The translations under genes were made by a program, and so were the position numbers. DNA of 64,000 nt from Promineifilum sp. (GTDB lineage: Bacteria > Chloroflexota > Anaerolineae > Promineifilales > Promineifilaceae). Position 1 is the stretch's first letter. Each line of letters opens with the position of its first letter. This document shows, one piece after another, positions 1 through 8,508 of this stretch. The notes under the pieces were generated by a model. That model saw nothing but the letters and a program-made list of their open reading frames with translations, was not told the DNA's origin and searched no databases. Where the stretch lies: NCBI GenBank assembly GCA_017983515.1, contig JAGOBF010000008.1:62001-126000 (forward strand), read 5' to 3'.

Positions 1-1353
1 GTGATTTTTTATTTTCGGGAGCCGGTGCGGACCTTCCAGTGGCGGGTGCTGCCCCGACTGGGCTTCAACGCGCTTTATCGGGGCGTCCTGACCACTATCT
101 TCCGCGGCGCGCGCCTGGCCACGCGCCTGCAAGGCGGCCGCCTGCGCCTGTATCTGGAAATGATGATCGCCGCGGCCATCGTGCTGGTGCTAACATTCAC
201 CGGCGGCCGGCTGCTGCCCGACCTGTCCTTGGCGCGTATGCCGGCCACCGACTTCAGCGGGGCGACCCAGCTACTGCGGCTGTTTGCCTTGCTCGTCACC
301 GTGGGGGCGGCGCTGGCCTCGGTCGTGCTGCGGCGCGATTTCGACGCGGTGTTGGCTCTGTCGGCCTCCGGCCTCGGCATGGCGCTGCTGTTCGCGCTGG
401 AGCCGGCCCCGGACGTGGCCCTGGTGCAAATCGTCGTCGACATCCTGGCGACGGTCATCCTCGTGCTGGCATTGGCCCGGCTGCCACGCGGCCAGCGAGC
501 GGCCGCCCAACGGTTGGCCCAGTCCGAGATGCATTCGCGCCGGCCATTGAGCCTCATCCGTGACCTGGCCGTGGCGGGGATGATCGGCCTCATCGTCGCC
601 TCGCTCACCTATGTGGCGCTGACCTCACGGCCTTTGCGGGATAGCCAGGTGACGCCCTATTACGAGGCTAACGCCAAGGCGCAGGCCGAAGCTTCCGACA
701 TCGTCGGGGCCATCGTCGTTGACTTCCGCCAACTAGATACCGTGATCGAGATCACCGTATTCAGCGCCGCGGGCCTCGGCGCGTACATGCTGTTGCGCTC
801 GGCGGCCAAGGCGGGTGACAAGGGCAGCCGCCCCCTGGGGGTGGCCCAGTCCCGGAGCCGCGCGGGCACGCGAGGCATCGCCGGCCACGAGACATCGGCC
901 TTCATTCGCCTGCCGGCCTTTGCCACGCTGCCGGTCGCCATACTCATCGCCGCCACGCACATGATCTACGGCCACCAGCAGCCCGGCGACGGCTTCACCG
1001 CCGGGGTGATTATCGCCCTGGCCGTGGCCTTGTGGTACGTCGTTTTCGGCTACGACGAGACCCGGCGGCGATTGCCCTGGGTGCGTGGCGTCCCGCTGAT
1101 GAGCACGGGCATTATCCTGGTTTTTGTGGCCGGCTCGATCACCTACGCGATGACGGGTTTCTTTTTCGGCCACGTCAATTTCGGCCAGTTGGTTGGCCTG
1201 CCTCTACCGGAAGGGTTCGATTTCAGCAGCGCCTTCCTGTTCGAGGTGGCGATCTGCCTGACGGTGCTGGGCAGCGCCGCGCTCATCATCAACACGCTTG
1301 GGCATCCTGATGACGAGGATGACAAACCGGCCGACAGCCCGGCACGAGGATAG
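1..1353 (+). CDS. mrpA: Mrp Na+/H+ antiporter, C-terminal part of subunit A fused to subunit B (5' end off window)
   Basis: Membrane subunit of the multisubunit cation/proton antiporter. Only 450 residues are visible and the frame is open at base 1, so the GTG there is probably internal and the large proton-pumping N-terminal half of MrpA lies upstream. Visible parts: transmembrane helices at about 50-70 and 90-160, the latter resembling the DUF4040/MbhD segment of MrpA (FALLVTVGAALASVVLRRDF); an MbhE-like segment at about 195-265; then an MnhB/MrpB domain at about 300-430 with the family motif HMIYGHQQPGDGFTAG. A and B are therefore one polypeptide, an arrangement known in several phyla. MrpC starts 5 nt after the stop, and C to G follow in canonical order. 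Family assignment is firm; the true start cannot be seen. Confidence 0.9.
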   Translation: MIFYFREPVRTFQWRVLPRLGFNALYRGVLTTIFRGARLATRLQGGRLRLYLEMMIAAAIVLVLTFTGGRLLPDLSLARMPATDFSGATQLLRLFALLVTVGAALASVVLRRDFDAVLALSASGLGMALLFALEPAPDVALVQIVVDILATVILVLALARLPRGQRAAAQRLAQSEMHSRRPLSLIRDLAVAGMIGLIVASLTYVALTSRPLRDSQVTPYYEANAKAQAEASDIVGAIVVDFRQLDTVIEITVFSAAGLGAYMLLRSAAKAGDKGSRPLGVAQSRSRAGTRGIAGHETSAFIRLPAFATLPVAILIAATHMIYGHQQPGDGFTAGVIIALAVALWYVVFGYDETRRRLPWVRGVPLMSTGIILVFVAGSITYAMTGFFFGHVNFGQLVGLPLPEGFDFSSAFLFEVAICLTVLGSAALIINTLGHPDDEDDKPADSPARG

Positions 1354-1358
1354 AGATT

Positions 1359-1691
1359 ATGGAACTTCTCACGGCGATCACAGTTGGTTTCCTGTTTGCC
1401 GTCGGCATCTTCCAGATGCTGCGGCGCAATATCATCCGTTCGGCCATTGGGCTGGTCATTCTGAGCAATGCCGTGAATCTGTTCCTGCTGAGCACAGGGG
1501 CGTATGACGGTGTGGTGGCGGCCTATGCCACGTCTGCCGGCCAGCGCAGTGACGCACTGCCGCAGGCTCTGGTACTAACGGCCATCGTGATCAGCATGGG
1601 CGGCACGGCTTTGGTGCTGTCGATGCTCTACATCATTTCGTCGCGCTATCAGACGGCCGACATGGACGAGGTGCGCGGTCTTGAGAATTGA
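1359..1691 (+). CDS. mrpC: Mrp antiporter subunit C (NuoK-like)
   Basis: A 110-residue three-helix membrane protein, the usual size for MrpC/MnhC, homologous to NuoK of complex I. The family core is readable near the N-terminus (GIFQMLRRNIIRSAIGLVIL, about 19-38), followed by the SNAVNLFL helix and a C-terminal helix with QALVLTAIVISMGGTALVL. It couples the antiporter subunits A and D within the membrane. It begins 5 nt after mrpA/B, so co-translation is likely. The 76 nt after its stop contain a 7-bp inverted repeat (1701-1707 with 1735-1741) but no U-tract, so I do not call a terminator there. Confidence 0.92.
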   Translation: MELLTAITVGFLFAVGIFQMLRRNIIRSAIGLVILSNAVNLFLLSTGAYDGVVAAYATSAGQRSDALPQALVLTAIVISMGGTALVLSMLYIISSRYQTADMDEVRGLEN

Positions 1692-1767
1692 GATGGTTAT
1701 GACCTGTATGCAAGACAAGAAGAAACACCGCTGGACAGGTCTTACGAGCACGGGAATCTGAGAGTCA

Positions 1768-3270
1768 ATGGATTTTATCGCCGATAACCTGGTGCTATTG
1801 CCCATCGCGATGCCGCTGGTGGGGGCCATGGTAGCCCTTGTCATCCGGCGTTATGGCCGCGCTCAGGCTTACTGGTCGCTGGCCGTGATGCTTCTCAGCC
1901 TGATGTTTAGCTTTCTGCTGTTGGTGCGGGTGCTGGGCAGCGGGACAGCGGTCGTACTGCAGGTCGGCGGCTGGCGCTTCCCCTATGGCATCTCGCTCGT
2001 TGGCGATCCATTGTCGGCCCTGTTCGCCGTCATGGCCCAGCTCGTGCTCTCTTCCGGGCTAATCTACGCACTCGGCAGCAAGGACATGGTCATCACCTAC
2101 CCGCCGTTTTACCCGCTCTTTCTCCTGCTGGCCACGGCCCTGACCGGCGCCTTCCTGACCGGCGATTTGTTCAACCTGTTCGTGTTCGCCGAGCTGCTGG
2201 TCATCACCGGCACCACACTGACGGCCGCGTCCGACGACCGCTTCGGCACCGAGGCAGCCTATAAGTACTACTACATGAGCCTGTTGGCCTCCACGTTCAT
2301 GCTACTGGCCATCGGGTCACTCTACGTCTCCTATGGCACGCTCAACATGGCCGACATGGCGGCGCGGGTTGCCGCCCGGCCCGACGGCATCCTGCTCGCC
2401 CCGGCTATCGCCCTGCTGATGGCTACCTTCATGATCAAGAGCGCTGTCTTTCCGTTCCATTTCTGGCAGCCGGACTTCCACGCCGCCGCGCCGACGGCCG
2501 TCAGCGCCATGCTGTCGTCGGTCGTGGTCAAGGTGGGCGTCTATGGCTTCTTGCGCATGACGACATTGCTGTTTGTGGCCCAGGCGCCACTCATTCGGGG
2601 TATTCTGCTGGCGCTGGGCGTGGCAGGGGTGGTGTTCGGCGGCCTGTCGGCCGTGGGCACCCACAACGTCAAGCGTATGCTGGCCTACTCTACGCTGGCC
2701 CAGGTGGGCTTCATTCTGGTGGGCATCGGCTGGGGGACAGCCCCGGCCATCGCCGCGGCAGTTGTGTTTTCCTTCAACCACAGCCTGATCAAGGCCGCCA
2801 TGCTGATGCTGGCCGGCTATGTAGCCAGTCGCGCTCCGGTCAAGTCGGCCTCGTTCGAGATAGTGACCGGCGTGGGCAGGTATCTGCCGTCGGCCGGGCT
2901 TCTTTTCTTGCTGGGCGGCCTGGCGCTCAGCGGTATCCCGCCGACGAACGGTTTTGTCAGCAAGATGCTGCTATTTCGCAGCGGCATCGACGCCGAGGAA
3001 TACGTATCACTTCTCATCATCGGCGTGGCGAGCATCCTGACGCTGGTCTACGTCATCCGCGCTTTCCAGCTCATCTGGTGGCACGCGCCCCACGAAGGCA
3101 CCACGGCCAAAGCGACCGGCGATAGTCTGCTCGCCCCGGCCTTGCTCATCGGTCTGGTGTTGCTCCTGGGAATTTGGGCCGAGCCGCTGGTGAAGGCGGC
3201 CATGACCGTCAGCGAGTGGCTGCTCAATCCGGCCCTCTATCTGGCGGCGGTTAGCGGGGCGGGAGGATAG
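1768..3270 (+). CDS. mrpD: Mrp antiporter subunit D (NuoN/NuoM-like proton channel subunit)
   Basis: A 500-residue polytopic protein of the complex I antiporter-like family (Proton_antipo_M). Family landmarks are visible: GDLFNLFVFAELLVITG at about 132-148 with the conserved Glu, the FMIKSAVFPFHFWQPDFHA stretch at about 221-239 with the conserved Lys and His, HNVKRMLAYSTLAQVGFIL at about 298-316, and NHSLIKAAMLMLAG at about 338-351. These are the charged residues of the proton path. Length is normal for MrpD. It sits 76 nt after mrpC and is followed within 1 nt by mrpE. The ATG is preceded by a modest GAG-rich ribosome site (ctgagagtca). Confidence 0.94.
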   Translation: MDFIADNLVLLPIAMPLVGAMVALVIRRYGRAQAYWSLAVMLLSLMFSFLLLVRVLGSGTAVVLQVGGWRFPYGISLVGDPLSALFAVMAQLVLSSGLIYALGSKDMVITYPPFYPLFLLLATALTGAFLTGDLFNLFVFAELLVITGTTLTAASDDRFGTEAAYKYYYMSLLASTFMLLAIGSLYVSYGTLNMADMAARVAARPDGILLAPAIALLMATFMIKSAVFPFHFWQPDFHAAAPTAVSAMLSSVVVKVGVYGFLRMTTLLFVAQAPLIRGILLALGVAGVVFGGLSAVGTHNVKRMLAYSTLAQVGFILVGIGWGTAPAIAAAVVFSFNHSLIKAAMLMLAGYVASRAPVKSASFEIVTGVGRYLPSAGLLFLLGGLALSGIPPTNGFVSKMLLFRSGIDAEEYVSLLIIGVASILTLVYVIRAFQLIWWHAPHEGTTAKATGDSLLAPALLIGLVLLLGIWAEPLVKAAMTVSEWLLNPALYLAAVSGAGG

Positions 3271-3271
3271 C

Positions 3272-3754
3272 ATGATCTCATATCTCCGATGGGTGGTGTT
3301 GCTGACGCTGGTCTACCTTGCGCTCACTTCTAATCTGGAATGGGTCAATATTGTCGTTGCTCTGCTGCTGGCGGCGCTCGTGGTAATGCTGGTGCGGCCG
3401 ACGCCACGGCCGACCGGGCCACGGAACTTCCCGCGATCGTTTGTGGCCTTTGTCCGCTATATCGCCAACCTGATCCAGGACCTGACCGTGAGCGGCATTC
3501 AGATGGCGCGGTTGGTGCTGACGCCCTCGCTGCCAATCCGGCCGGGCATCATCGCTATCGCCGCGGAAACCGAGACGGACCTGGGTCTGACTCTTAGCGC
3601 CCATGCCGTTACCCTGACGCCGGGCGAATTGGTCGTCGAGATCGGTGATGACCACATCATGTATACTCATGCTCTCGACGCGACGCAGGCCGAAGAATAC
3701 GTCAAGGCAGCGCTGGCACTGCAGCGTGAATTATTGGACGACATTTTCCCCTAG
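3272..3754 (+). CDS. mrpE: Mrp antiporter subunit E
   Basis: A 160-residue protein of the MnhE/MrpE family. Two N-terminal hydrophobic helices (about 6-41) are followed by the family core FPRSFVAFVRYIANLIQDL and a cytosolic domain with the characteristic ETETDLGLTLSAHAVTLTPG stretch (about 101-120). The ATG follows the mrpD stop by a single base, and GGGAGG inside the end of mrpD is its ribosome site. MrpE is needed for full activity or assembly of the complex in characterised systems. Confidence 0.93.
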   Translation: MISYLRWVVLLTLVYLALTSNLEWVNIVVALLLAALVVMLVRPTPRPTGPRNFPRSFVAFVRYIANLIQDLTVSGIQMARLVLTPSLPIRPGIIAIAAETETDLGLTLSAHAVTLTPGELVVEIGDDHIMYTHALDATQAEEYVKAALALQRELLDDIFP

Positions 3755-3797
3755 CGATACGTCGTCGAGCGACCCCCGATCCGCTTGACGAAGGCGG

Positions 3798-3803
3798 TAT
3801 ACT
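3798..3803 (+). promoter_or_regulatory. Possible -10 hexamer giving a leaderless mrpF transcript
   Basis: TATACT lies 7 nt before the mrpF ATG in the 56-nt gap after mrpE. No Shine-Dalgarno is visible between it and the start. If used, transcription would begin at or next to the ATG. No convincing -35 hexamer at 16-18 nt is seen, so this is a candidate only; it is listed because the same geometry recurs before other genes in the window. Confidence 0.35.
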
Positions 3804-3810
3804 GTTAGCG

Positions 3811-4086
3811 ATGGTTGAATTATTGACCCAAGTGGCGGCGGTGGCGATGATCCTCCACGTGGTGATGCTGGCAGTCGTTGTCTGGCGCATCTGGCGTGGT
3901 GAGACGGTTGCCGATCGCCTGCTCGCGGTCGATCTGATCACAACACTGTTGATCTCGATCTTCATTATTCTGTCCATCATCCAACGAAACAGTATCTACA
4001 TCGACCTGGCGTTGGCGCTAGCCGCGCTGGGATTCATCAGTACCATCGCTCTGGCTAAATATCTGGCCGATGAGCAGATGTTCTAG
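3811..4086 (+). CDS. mrpF: Mrp antiporter subunit F
   Basis: A 91-residue three-helix membrane protein of the MnhF/PhaF family. It carries the conserved central motif RIWRGETVADRLLAVDLITT (about 26-45) and a final helix ending in ALAKYLADEQMF. Length and position between E and G are canonical. It is separated from mrpE by 56 nt and from mrpG by 8 nt. There is no clear ribosome site; a TATACT hexamer sits 7 nt upstream. Confidence 0.92.
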   Translation: MVELLTQVAAVAMILHVVMLAVVVWRIWRGETVADRLLAVDLITTLLISIFIILSIIQRNSIYIDLALALAALGFISTIALAKYLADEQMF

Positions 4087-4094
4087 AGGCGCTC

Positions 4095-4445
4095 ATGACA
4101 CTCGAAGAGTTCCGCGCCCTTATCGCTGTGCTGGCTATCCTGGTCGGCTCGGGCCTATCGCTGATCGGTGTGCTGGGAATGGTTCGCCTGCCCGATGTTT
4201 ACGCTCGGCTGCACGCCACGGGCAAGGTCGGCATTTATGGGGCCGTGCTGCTGCTGGTGGCCGCGGCCATCTGGACGCCATTGGGCTGGGGCCGGGCCAT
4301 CCTGCTCATCGTATTGTTGATGATAACCGGCCCGGTGACGGCCCATGCCATCTCCTCGGCCGCCTATCGCATCGGCACGCCCATGAAAAACCCCATTCGG
4401 GACGACTTGTCTGCCGCCGAAGAGCGCCCGGCGCCCGGCGACTAG
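4095..4445 (+). CDS. mrpG: Mrp antiporter subunit G
   Basis: A 116-residue three-helix protein of the MnhG/PhaG family, the last subunit of the Mrp complex. The diagnostic stretch GVLGMVRLPDVYARLHATGK is at about 25-44, followed by two further helices and a polar tail of about 20 residues. It follows mrpF by 8 nt and ends the antiporter operon; the next gene starts 29 nt later with no visible terminator, so readthrough into the STAND gene is possible. The complex exports Na+ (or Li+/K+) against H+ uptake. Confidence 0.93.
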   Translation: MTLEEFRALIAVLAILVGSGLSLIGVLGMVRLPDVYARLHATGKVGIYGAVLLLVAAAIWTPLGWGRAILLIVLLMITGPVTAHAISSAAYRIGTPMKNPIRDDLSAAEERPAPGD

Positions 4446-4474
4446 ATCGATCTTAACAAAGCCGAAACAAACCC

Positions 4475-7387
4475 ATGTCCGCCTCCGACACCGAAGACCT
4501 ATCAGCAGCAGACCCTAAATCCTATCACCTGTCCGGCGATTTTCGGGGGGCGATTGTCAACATCGAGTCGACGTTCGTCAACTCGTCGGCCGTGCAGGAT
4601 ATCGAGGGGCTGCCGCCGGAGCCGGGCAATCCGCCCTATAAGGGGCTGCAATATTTCGACGAGGCCGACGCCGAGCACTTTCTCGGCCGCGAGGCGCTGA
4701 CGGCGCGGCTGTCCGAGCGACTGCGCGAGACTCGCTTCCTGGCGGTCATCGGTGCGTCGGGCAGCGGCAAGTCGTCGCTGGTGCGCGCCGGGCTGGTGCC
4801 CGCGTTGCGGCGGGGCCAGCCGTTGGCCGACGGCGCGCTGCCGCCCGCGGGTTCGGATCAATGGCTCATCCGCGTTCTGACCCCCACGACCCACCCGCTG
4901 GACGCGCTGGCCGTTTCCCTGTTGCCCGACGCTGAGCCGGCGGCCGTGACCGCGCTGCGCGACCGGCTGGCCGCCGAGCCGGGGGCGTTGGCCGCCGTCG
5001 CGCCCGACCTGCTGGGCACGGCCCACCCCCAACTGTTCCTCGTCGTCGACCAGTTCGAGGAACTCTTTTCCCTCACTCGCCACGAAGAGGAGCGGCAAGC
5101 GTTCATCGATAATCTGGTGTCGGCCGTCACCGGCGACGCGCCCGTTCGGGGCGTCATCGTTCTGCGAGCCGACTTCTACGATCGCTGCGCCCAGTACGAG
5201 GGGCTGCGCGAGCTGGTGTCGCGCCAGCAGGAATACATCGGCGCGATGAGCCGCAATGAGCTATTTCGGGTCATCGTGCTGCCCGCCGTCCGCGACAACT
5301 GGAAGATTCAGGAGGGACTGGTCGATCTGATGCTCGACGACGTGGGCGATGAGCCGGGGGCGCTGCCATTGCTCTCCCACGCCCTGCTGGAGACGTGGCA
5401 GCGGCGGCGCGGCCGCACGATGACCCTCTCCGGATACAAGGAGTCCGGCGGTGTGCGCGGAGCCATCGCCAAGACGGCCGAGACCGTTTTTCGCCAGCGG
5501 CTGACGGCCGCCCAGCAGCCCATCGCCCGCATGATCTTTATGCGCCTGACGGAGTTGGGCGAGAGCGCCGACAGCGACACGCCCGACACCCGCCGCCGCG
5601 CCCTGTTCAGCGAACTCATCACCCGCTCCACCGACACGGCCACGCTGGAGGCCGTGCTCAGTATTCTGGTCGATTCGCGCCTGGTGATGACCGATTTCAT
5701 CCCGCCGGGCGAGATCAAGGTCGTTGAGGTGTGCCACGAGGCGCTCATCCGCGAGTGGCCGACGCTGCGCGACTGGTTGAATCAGGATCGCCAGGGGCTG
5801 ATCCGCCATCGCCAGTTGACGGCCGACGTTAACGACTGGCTGAATCTGAATCGCGACCCCGGCGCGCTCTATCGCGGGGCCAAGCTGGAGCAGGCGCTGG
5901 CCTGGACGGCCGATCCGCCTGACCCGCTGAGCGTGGCCGAGACCGAGTTCCTCGACGCCGGCCGGGTGGCGGTCGAGGAAGAAGCGCGCCGCGCCGAGCG
6001 TCTGGAGCGGGCCGGGCGCAACCAGCGCATTCTGATCGGGTTGTCGGTCTTGTTGCTACTGGGCGTGGTCGCCGCCGTTCTCTACAGTCAGGGCGTTTTC
6101 AATCCGCTGGCGGAGACCATGACCGGAGATTTCAAAGTGGCCGTGGCCGAGTTCGCTGTGCTCGACGAGGCCGGCCGGTTGACCAGCGGCGACGGCGGCC
6201 GGCGCATCGCCGAGCGGATCGGCAGCGATCTGGCCCTGGAATCCAGCCTGGACCTCAATGTCTGGTTTGACGGCCCGGCCAGCGAGCCTCACGTGCCAAT
6301 CGGCGTCGTCGGCGAGGGTATCGAAGGCGCGGTAGAGCCGGCGGAGCGCGCCGAGCAGCTCGATGCGGACATGATCGTCTACGGAACGGTCGAGCCGGAC
6401 GGCGACCACGGCACGCTGACAGCGCGCATCTATGCCCGGCCGTTATTCGGCCAGGATTTCAGCCGGGTCATCGGCAATTATGACCTCGTGTCTGGCATCC
6501 CCGTTTTCGACCTGGCCGATCCGAGTACCGAGGTATGGCAACGACTCGACCCTTATGCGCGCGCCGCGGCCCGCCTGATGCTGGGTCTGCGTTTGCAGCG
6601 GCTGGGCGACGAAGAGATCGCCCTGAGCCACTTTGAGCGCGCGGTCGAGCTTGTGCCCGATCTGGAGATCGCCCACTACTTCATTGGACAGGGCAACCTT
6701 TATCTGGCCCAGCAGGACGGGGGCGTCGATGCTGAGCGGCTGGCCGCGGCCGAGTCCGCCTTTGCCCGCGCCCTGGCGATTAACGCCGACAACGCGCGGG
6801 CGCAGATCGGCGCGGGCAGTATCCATTATTTGCGGGCGCAGGCCCAACTGGACGCATCGACGGCCGAAGACTTCACCGGCGACCGTGTGGTGGCCGTGGG
6901 GGACGCCGTGACCGAGGTCGAGCTGGCGCTGCAAACCTATGAGCCCATCGCCGCCGGGCCGGAACAGCTCGATATCTATGGCGTACCCATTGCCAGCCTG
7001 GCTAATTACGAGGCGGGGATCGCCCTGCGCTTGCTGGCCGACGCGCAGTATCGTCTGGGGTCGGTCGATGCTGCCCAGGCGGCCGTCGACGAGGCTATCT
7101 CGCGCCTGACGTCGACCCTGGGGCCACTGGTGGCCTCGGGCAACTATCGCCAGATCGCTCAGGCCCATCAGGCGCTGGGTACGGCTTACGAGTGGCGTGG
7201 ATTTTTATTGGCGGAGGGCGGCGACCCGGCCGCGGCGGCCGAAGCCTACGGGCTGGCAATTACCAGCTACGAGGCCTGTGCGGCCGTGCAGGAGCAATTT
7301 CGATTCGATTTTATGGTGGACACGATTGTGGGAACGTTATGCCGGCCACGCATCGAAGCGCTAAAGCAGTTTGCGGGAGGTGGATGA
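4475..7387 (+). CDS. Membrane-spanning STAND NTPase with extracytoplasmic TolB/FlgO-like and TPR domains
   Basis: A 970-residue protein. An N-terminal segment of about 50 residues (SGDFRGAIVNIES at 20-32) precedes an nSTAND1-type P-loop module starting at the YKGLQYFDEADAEHFLGRE motif (55-73). Walker A is GASGSGKSS at 93-101, Walker B LFLVVDQFEELF at 187-198; a helical STAND extension runs to about 490 (CHEALIREWPTLRDWL at 420-435). A charged stretch and one hydrophobic helix (about 518-537) follow. The C-terminal half starts with a TolB/FlgO-like alpha/beta domain (about 551-660, ADMIVYGTVEPDG) and ends in TPR-like helices (about 690-960). With Arg-rich flanks N-terminal to the helix, the NTPase should be cytosolic and the TPR half outside. 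STAND proteins are signalling or defence switches; the ligand is unknown. It shares a base with the next start region, so the two are probably co-translated. Confidence 0.85.
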   Translation: MSASDTEDLSAADPKSYHLSGDFRGAIVNIESTFVNSSAVQDIEGLPPEPGNPPYKGLQYFDEADAEHFLGREALTARLSERLRETRFLAVIGASGSGKSSLVRAGLVPALRRGQPLADGALPPAGSDQWLIRVLTPTTHPLDALAVSLLPDAEPAAVTALRDRLAAEPGALAAVAPDLLGTAHPQLFLVVDQFEELFSLTRHEEERQAFIDNLVSAVTGDAPVRGVIVLRADFYDRCAQYEGLRELVSRQQEYIGAMSRNELFRVIVLPAVRDNWKIQEGLVDLMLDDVGDEPGALPLLSHALLETWQRRRGRTMTLSGYKESGGVRGAIAKTAETVFRQRLTAAQQPIARMIFMRLTELGESADSDTPDTRRRALFSELITRSTDTATLEAVLSILVDSRLVMTDFIPPGEIKVVEVCHEALIREWPTLRDWLNQDRQGLIRHRQLTADVNDWLNLNRDPGALYRGAKLEQALAWTADPPDPLSVAETEFLDAGRVAVEEEARRAERLERAGRNQRILIGLSVLLLLGVVAAVLYSQGVFNPLAETMTGDFKVAVAEFAVLDEAGRLTSGDGGRRIAERIGSDLALESSLDLNVWFDGPASEPHVPIGVVGEGIEGAVEPAERAEQLDADMIVYGTVEPDGDHGTLTARIYARPLFGQDFSRVIGNYDLVSGIPVFDLADPSTEVWQRLDPYARAAARLMLGLRLQRLGDEEIALSHFERAVELVPDLEIAHYFIGQGNLYLAQQDGGVDAERLAAAESAFARALAINADNARAQIGAGSIHYLRAQAQLDASTAEDFTGDRVVAVGDAVTEVELALQTYEPIAAGPEQLDIYGVPIASLANYEAGIALRLLADAQYRLGSVDAAQAAVDEAISRLTSTLGPLVASGNYRQIAQAHQALGTAYEWRGFLLAEGGDPAAAAEAYGLAITSYEACAAVQEQFRFDFMVDTIVGTLCRPRIEALKQFAGGG

Positions 7388-8433
7388 TGAAAAGGTACGC
7401 AACGGTTCTGTTTGTGCTCGCGGGAATACTCCTGATTGTTGCCTGCGGCGGCGGCGAAGGGGCTACGCCCCAGCCGACCGGGGTCGAGGACGAGATCGCC
7501 GGATCGGTGCAGCAGACGGTGGCGGCCATTGCCGTGGCCAAGACTGTTGCCGCGCTAACCGGCGGCACGGCGACCGCGCCGGCCGACTTGCCGGCCGTCC
7601 CTACCCCGGTCATCACGCCTTCGGACGCGCCGCCGGCGACCGCGGCCGCGCCGGACGCCGACACGCCACCCCCAGCCACCGCGCCCCCGGCCGCCTCGGC
7701 CACCGCCGCGCCATCCTGCACCGTCGTCTCCGGCGTCAATCTGCGCGGTGGGCCGGGCACAATCTATGATCCGCCAGTCGGCTTCGCCGCGGCCAATACG
7801 GCCCTGCGACCCCTGGCCTATACCCCTTTCGGCAACCCGCAAGGGGCGTGGCTCCTGGTGGAAGTGGCGGGCAGCGGGCAGCAAGCCTGGCTCAGCGCCG
7901 GGGCGCAATTCGTGCGCTGCTCGGTCGACCCGGCCACGCTGCCGCCGCCGGCCAACGTGCCGGCCACGCCGCGGCCGGCCAACACGGCCACGCCGACGGC
8001 CACCGCCCAACCGGTCGCCGCGCTGCCGCCCGATTTGCGCAATGTCAGCGGCGGGGCCGGCTGCCTGGACGATCCCGACATCCAATCCAACTTTCAGACC
8101 GACTCGCGCTTTCTGCTGCGTATCTACGCCCAGCTCTTCAGCCCTCCGCCGGACGAGTCGGGCGACGGCGCAGGCATCGAGCGGGTGGAGTTCTTCGTCC
8201 GCGAGAGCGGCTATAGCCACACCGAACGCACCGCCGGCTACTGCATCTTCCAGGGCGGCGAGCCGACCTGCCGCGACTGGCCGCGCGACCAGCTTGGCCG
8301 GCTCACCTGGGGCGATGGCGGCCCCGTGGTCGTCGATGGCAATTACAATATCGACGTCAACGTCTTTCCCAAAGAAGACACGTTAATCTCCCAATGTAAC
8401 TGGACGATTAGCCTGACGGTGGACGTACCCTGA
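7387..8433 (+). CDS. Lipoprotein with SH3b-like domain
   Basis: A 348-residue predicted lipoprotein. The signal peptide MKRYATVLFVLAGILLIVAC ends at Cys20 (lipobox IVAC). A Pro/Thr/Ala-rich linker (about 80-118) leads to an SH3b-like domain at about 119-185 (VVSGVNLRGGPGTIYD, then WLLVEVAGSGQQAWL). A second P/T-rich linker and a C-terminal domain of about 130 residues (about 218-348, several Cys) follow; I do not recognise that domain. The start is taken at the second ATG (7387) because GGGAGG at 7375-7380 then has 6-nt spacing; ATG at 7384 is the alternative. It overlaps the stop of the STAND gene, suggesting an outer-face partner of that protein. SH3b domains often bind peptidoglycan or peptides. 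Confidence 0.8.
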   Translation: MKRYATVLFVLAGILLIVACGGGEGATPQPTGVEDEIAGSVQQTVAAIAVAKTVAALTGGTATAPADLPAVPTPVITPSDAPPATAAAPDADTPPPATAPPAASATAAPSCTVVSGVNLRGGPGTIYDPPVGFAAANTALRPLAYTPFGNPQGAWLLVEVAGSGQQAWLSAGAQFVRCSVDPATLPPPANVPATPRPANTATPTATAQPVAALPPDLRNVSGGAGCLDDPDIQSNFQTDSRFLLRIYAQLFSPPPDESGDGAGIERVEFFVRESGYSHTERTAGYCIFQGGEPTCRDWPRDQLGRLTWGDGGPVVVDGNYNIDVNVFPKEDTLISQCNWTISLTVDVP

Positions 8434-8495
8434 GCGGGCGTGACCGATTCGACCATTTGAGCTACTAATTACTCGAATTATCACCCTAAATGGGG

Positions 8496-8501
8496 TACGA
8501 T
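8496..8501 (+). promoter_or_regulatory. Possible -10 hexamer for a leaderless dinG transcript
   Basis: TACGAT ends 7 nt before the dinG ATG, and the 75-nt gap after the lipoprotein gene has no Shine-Dalgarno close to the start. No good -35 at the usual distance is visible, so the call rests on the repeated geometry seen elsewhere in the window. Confidence 0.35.
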
Positions 8502-8508
8502 CGGGCGC

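Noticed and set aside
1701-1741. Terminator between mrpC and mrpD
   Set aside because: Only a 7-bp inverted repeat with a 27-nt loop and no U-tract, inside a conserved operon.
3785-3803. TTGACG followed by TATACT as a full promoter before mrpF
   Set aside because: Spacer is only 7 nt, far too short for a -35/-10 pair.
7384-7386. ATG 7384 as lipoprotein start
   Set aside because: Too close to the GGGAGG; the next in-frame ATG at 7387 has better spacing. The difference is one Met.
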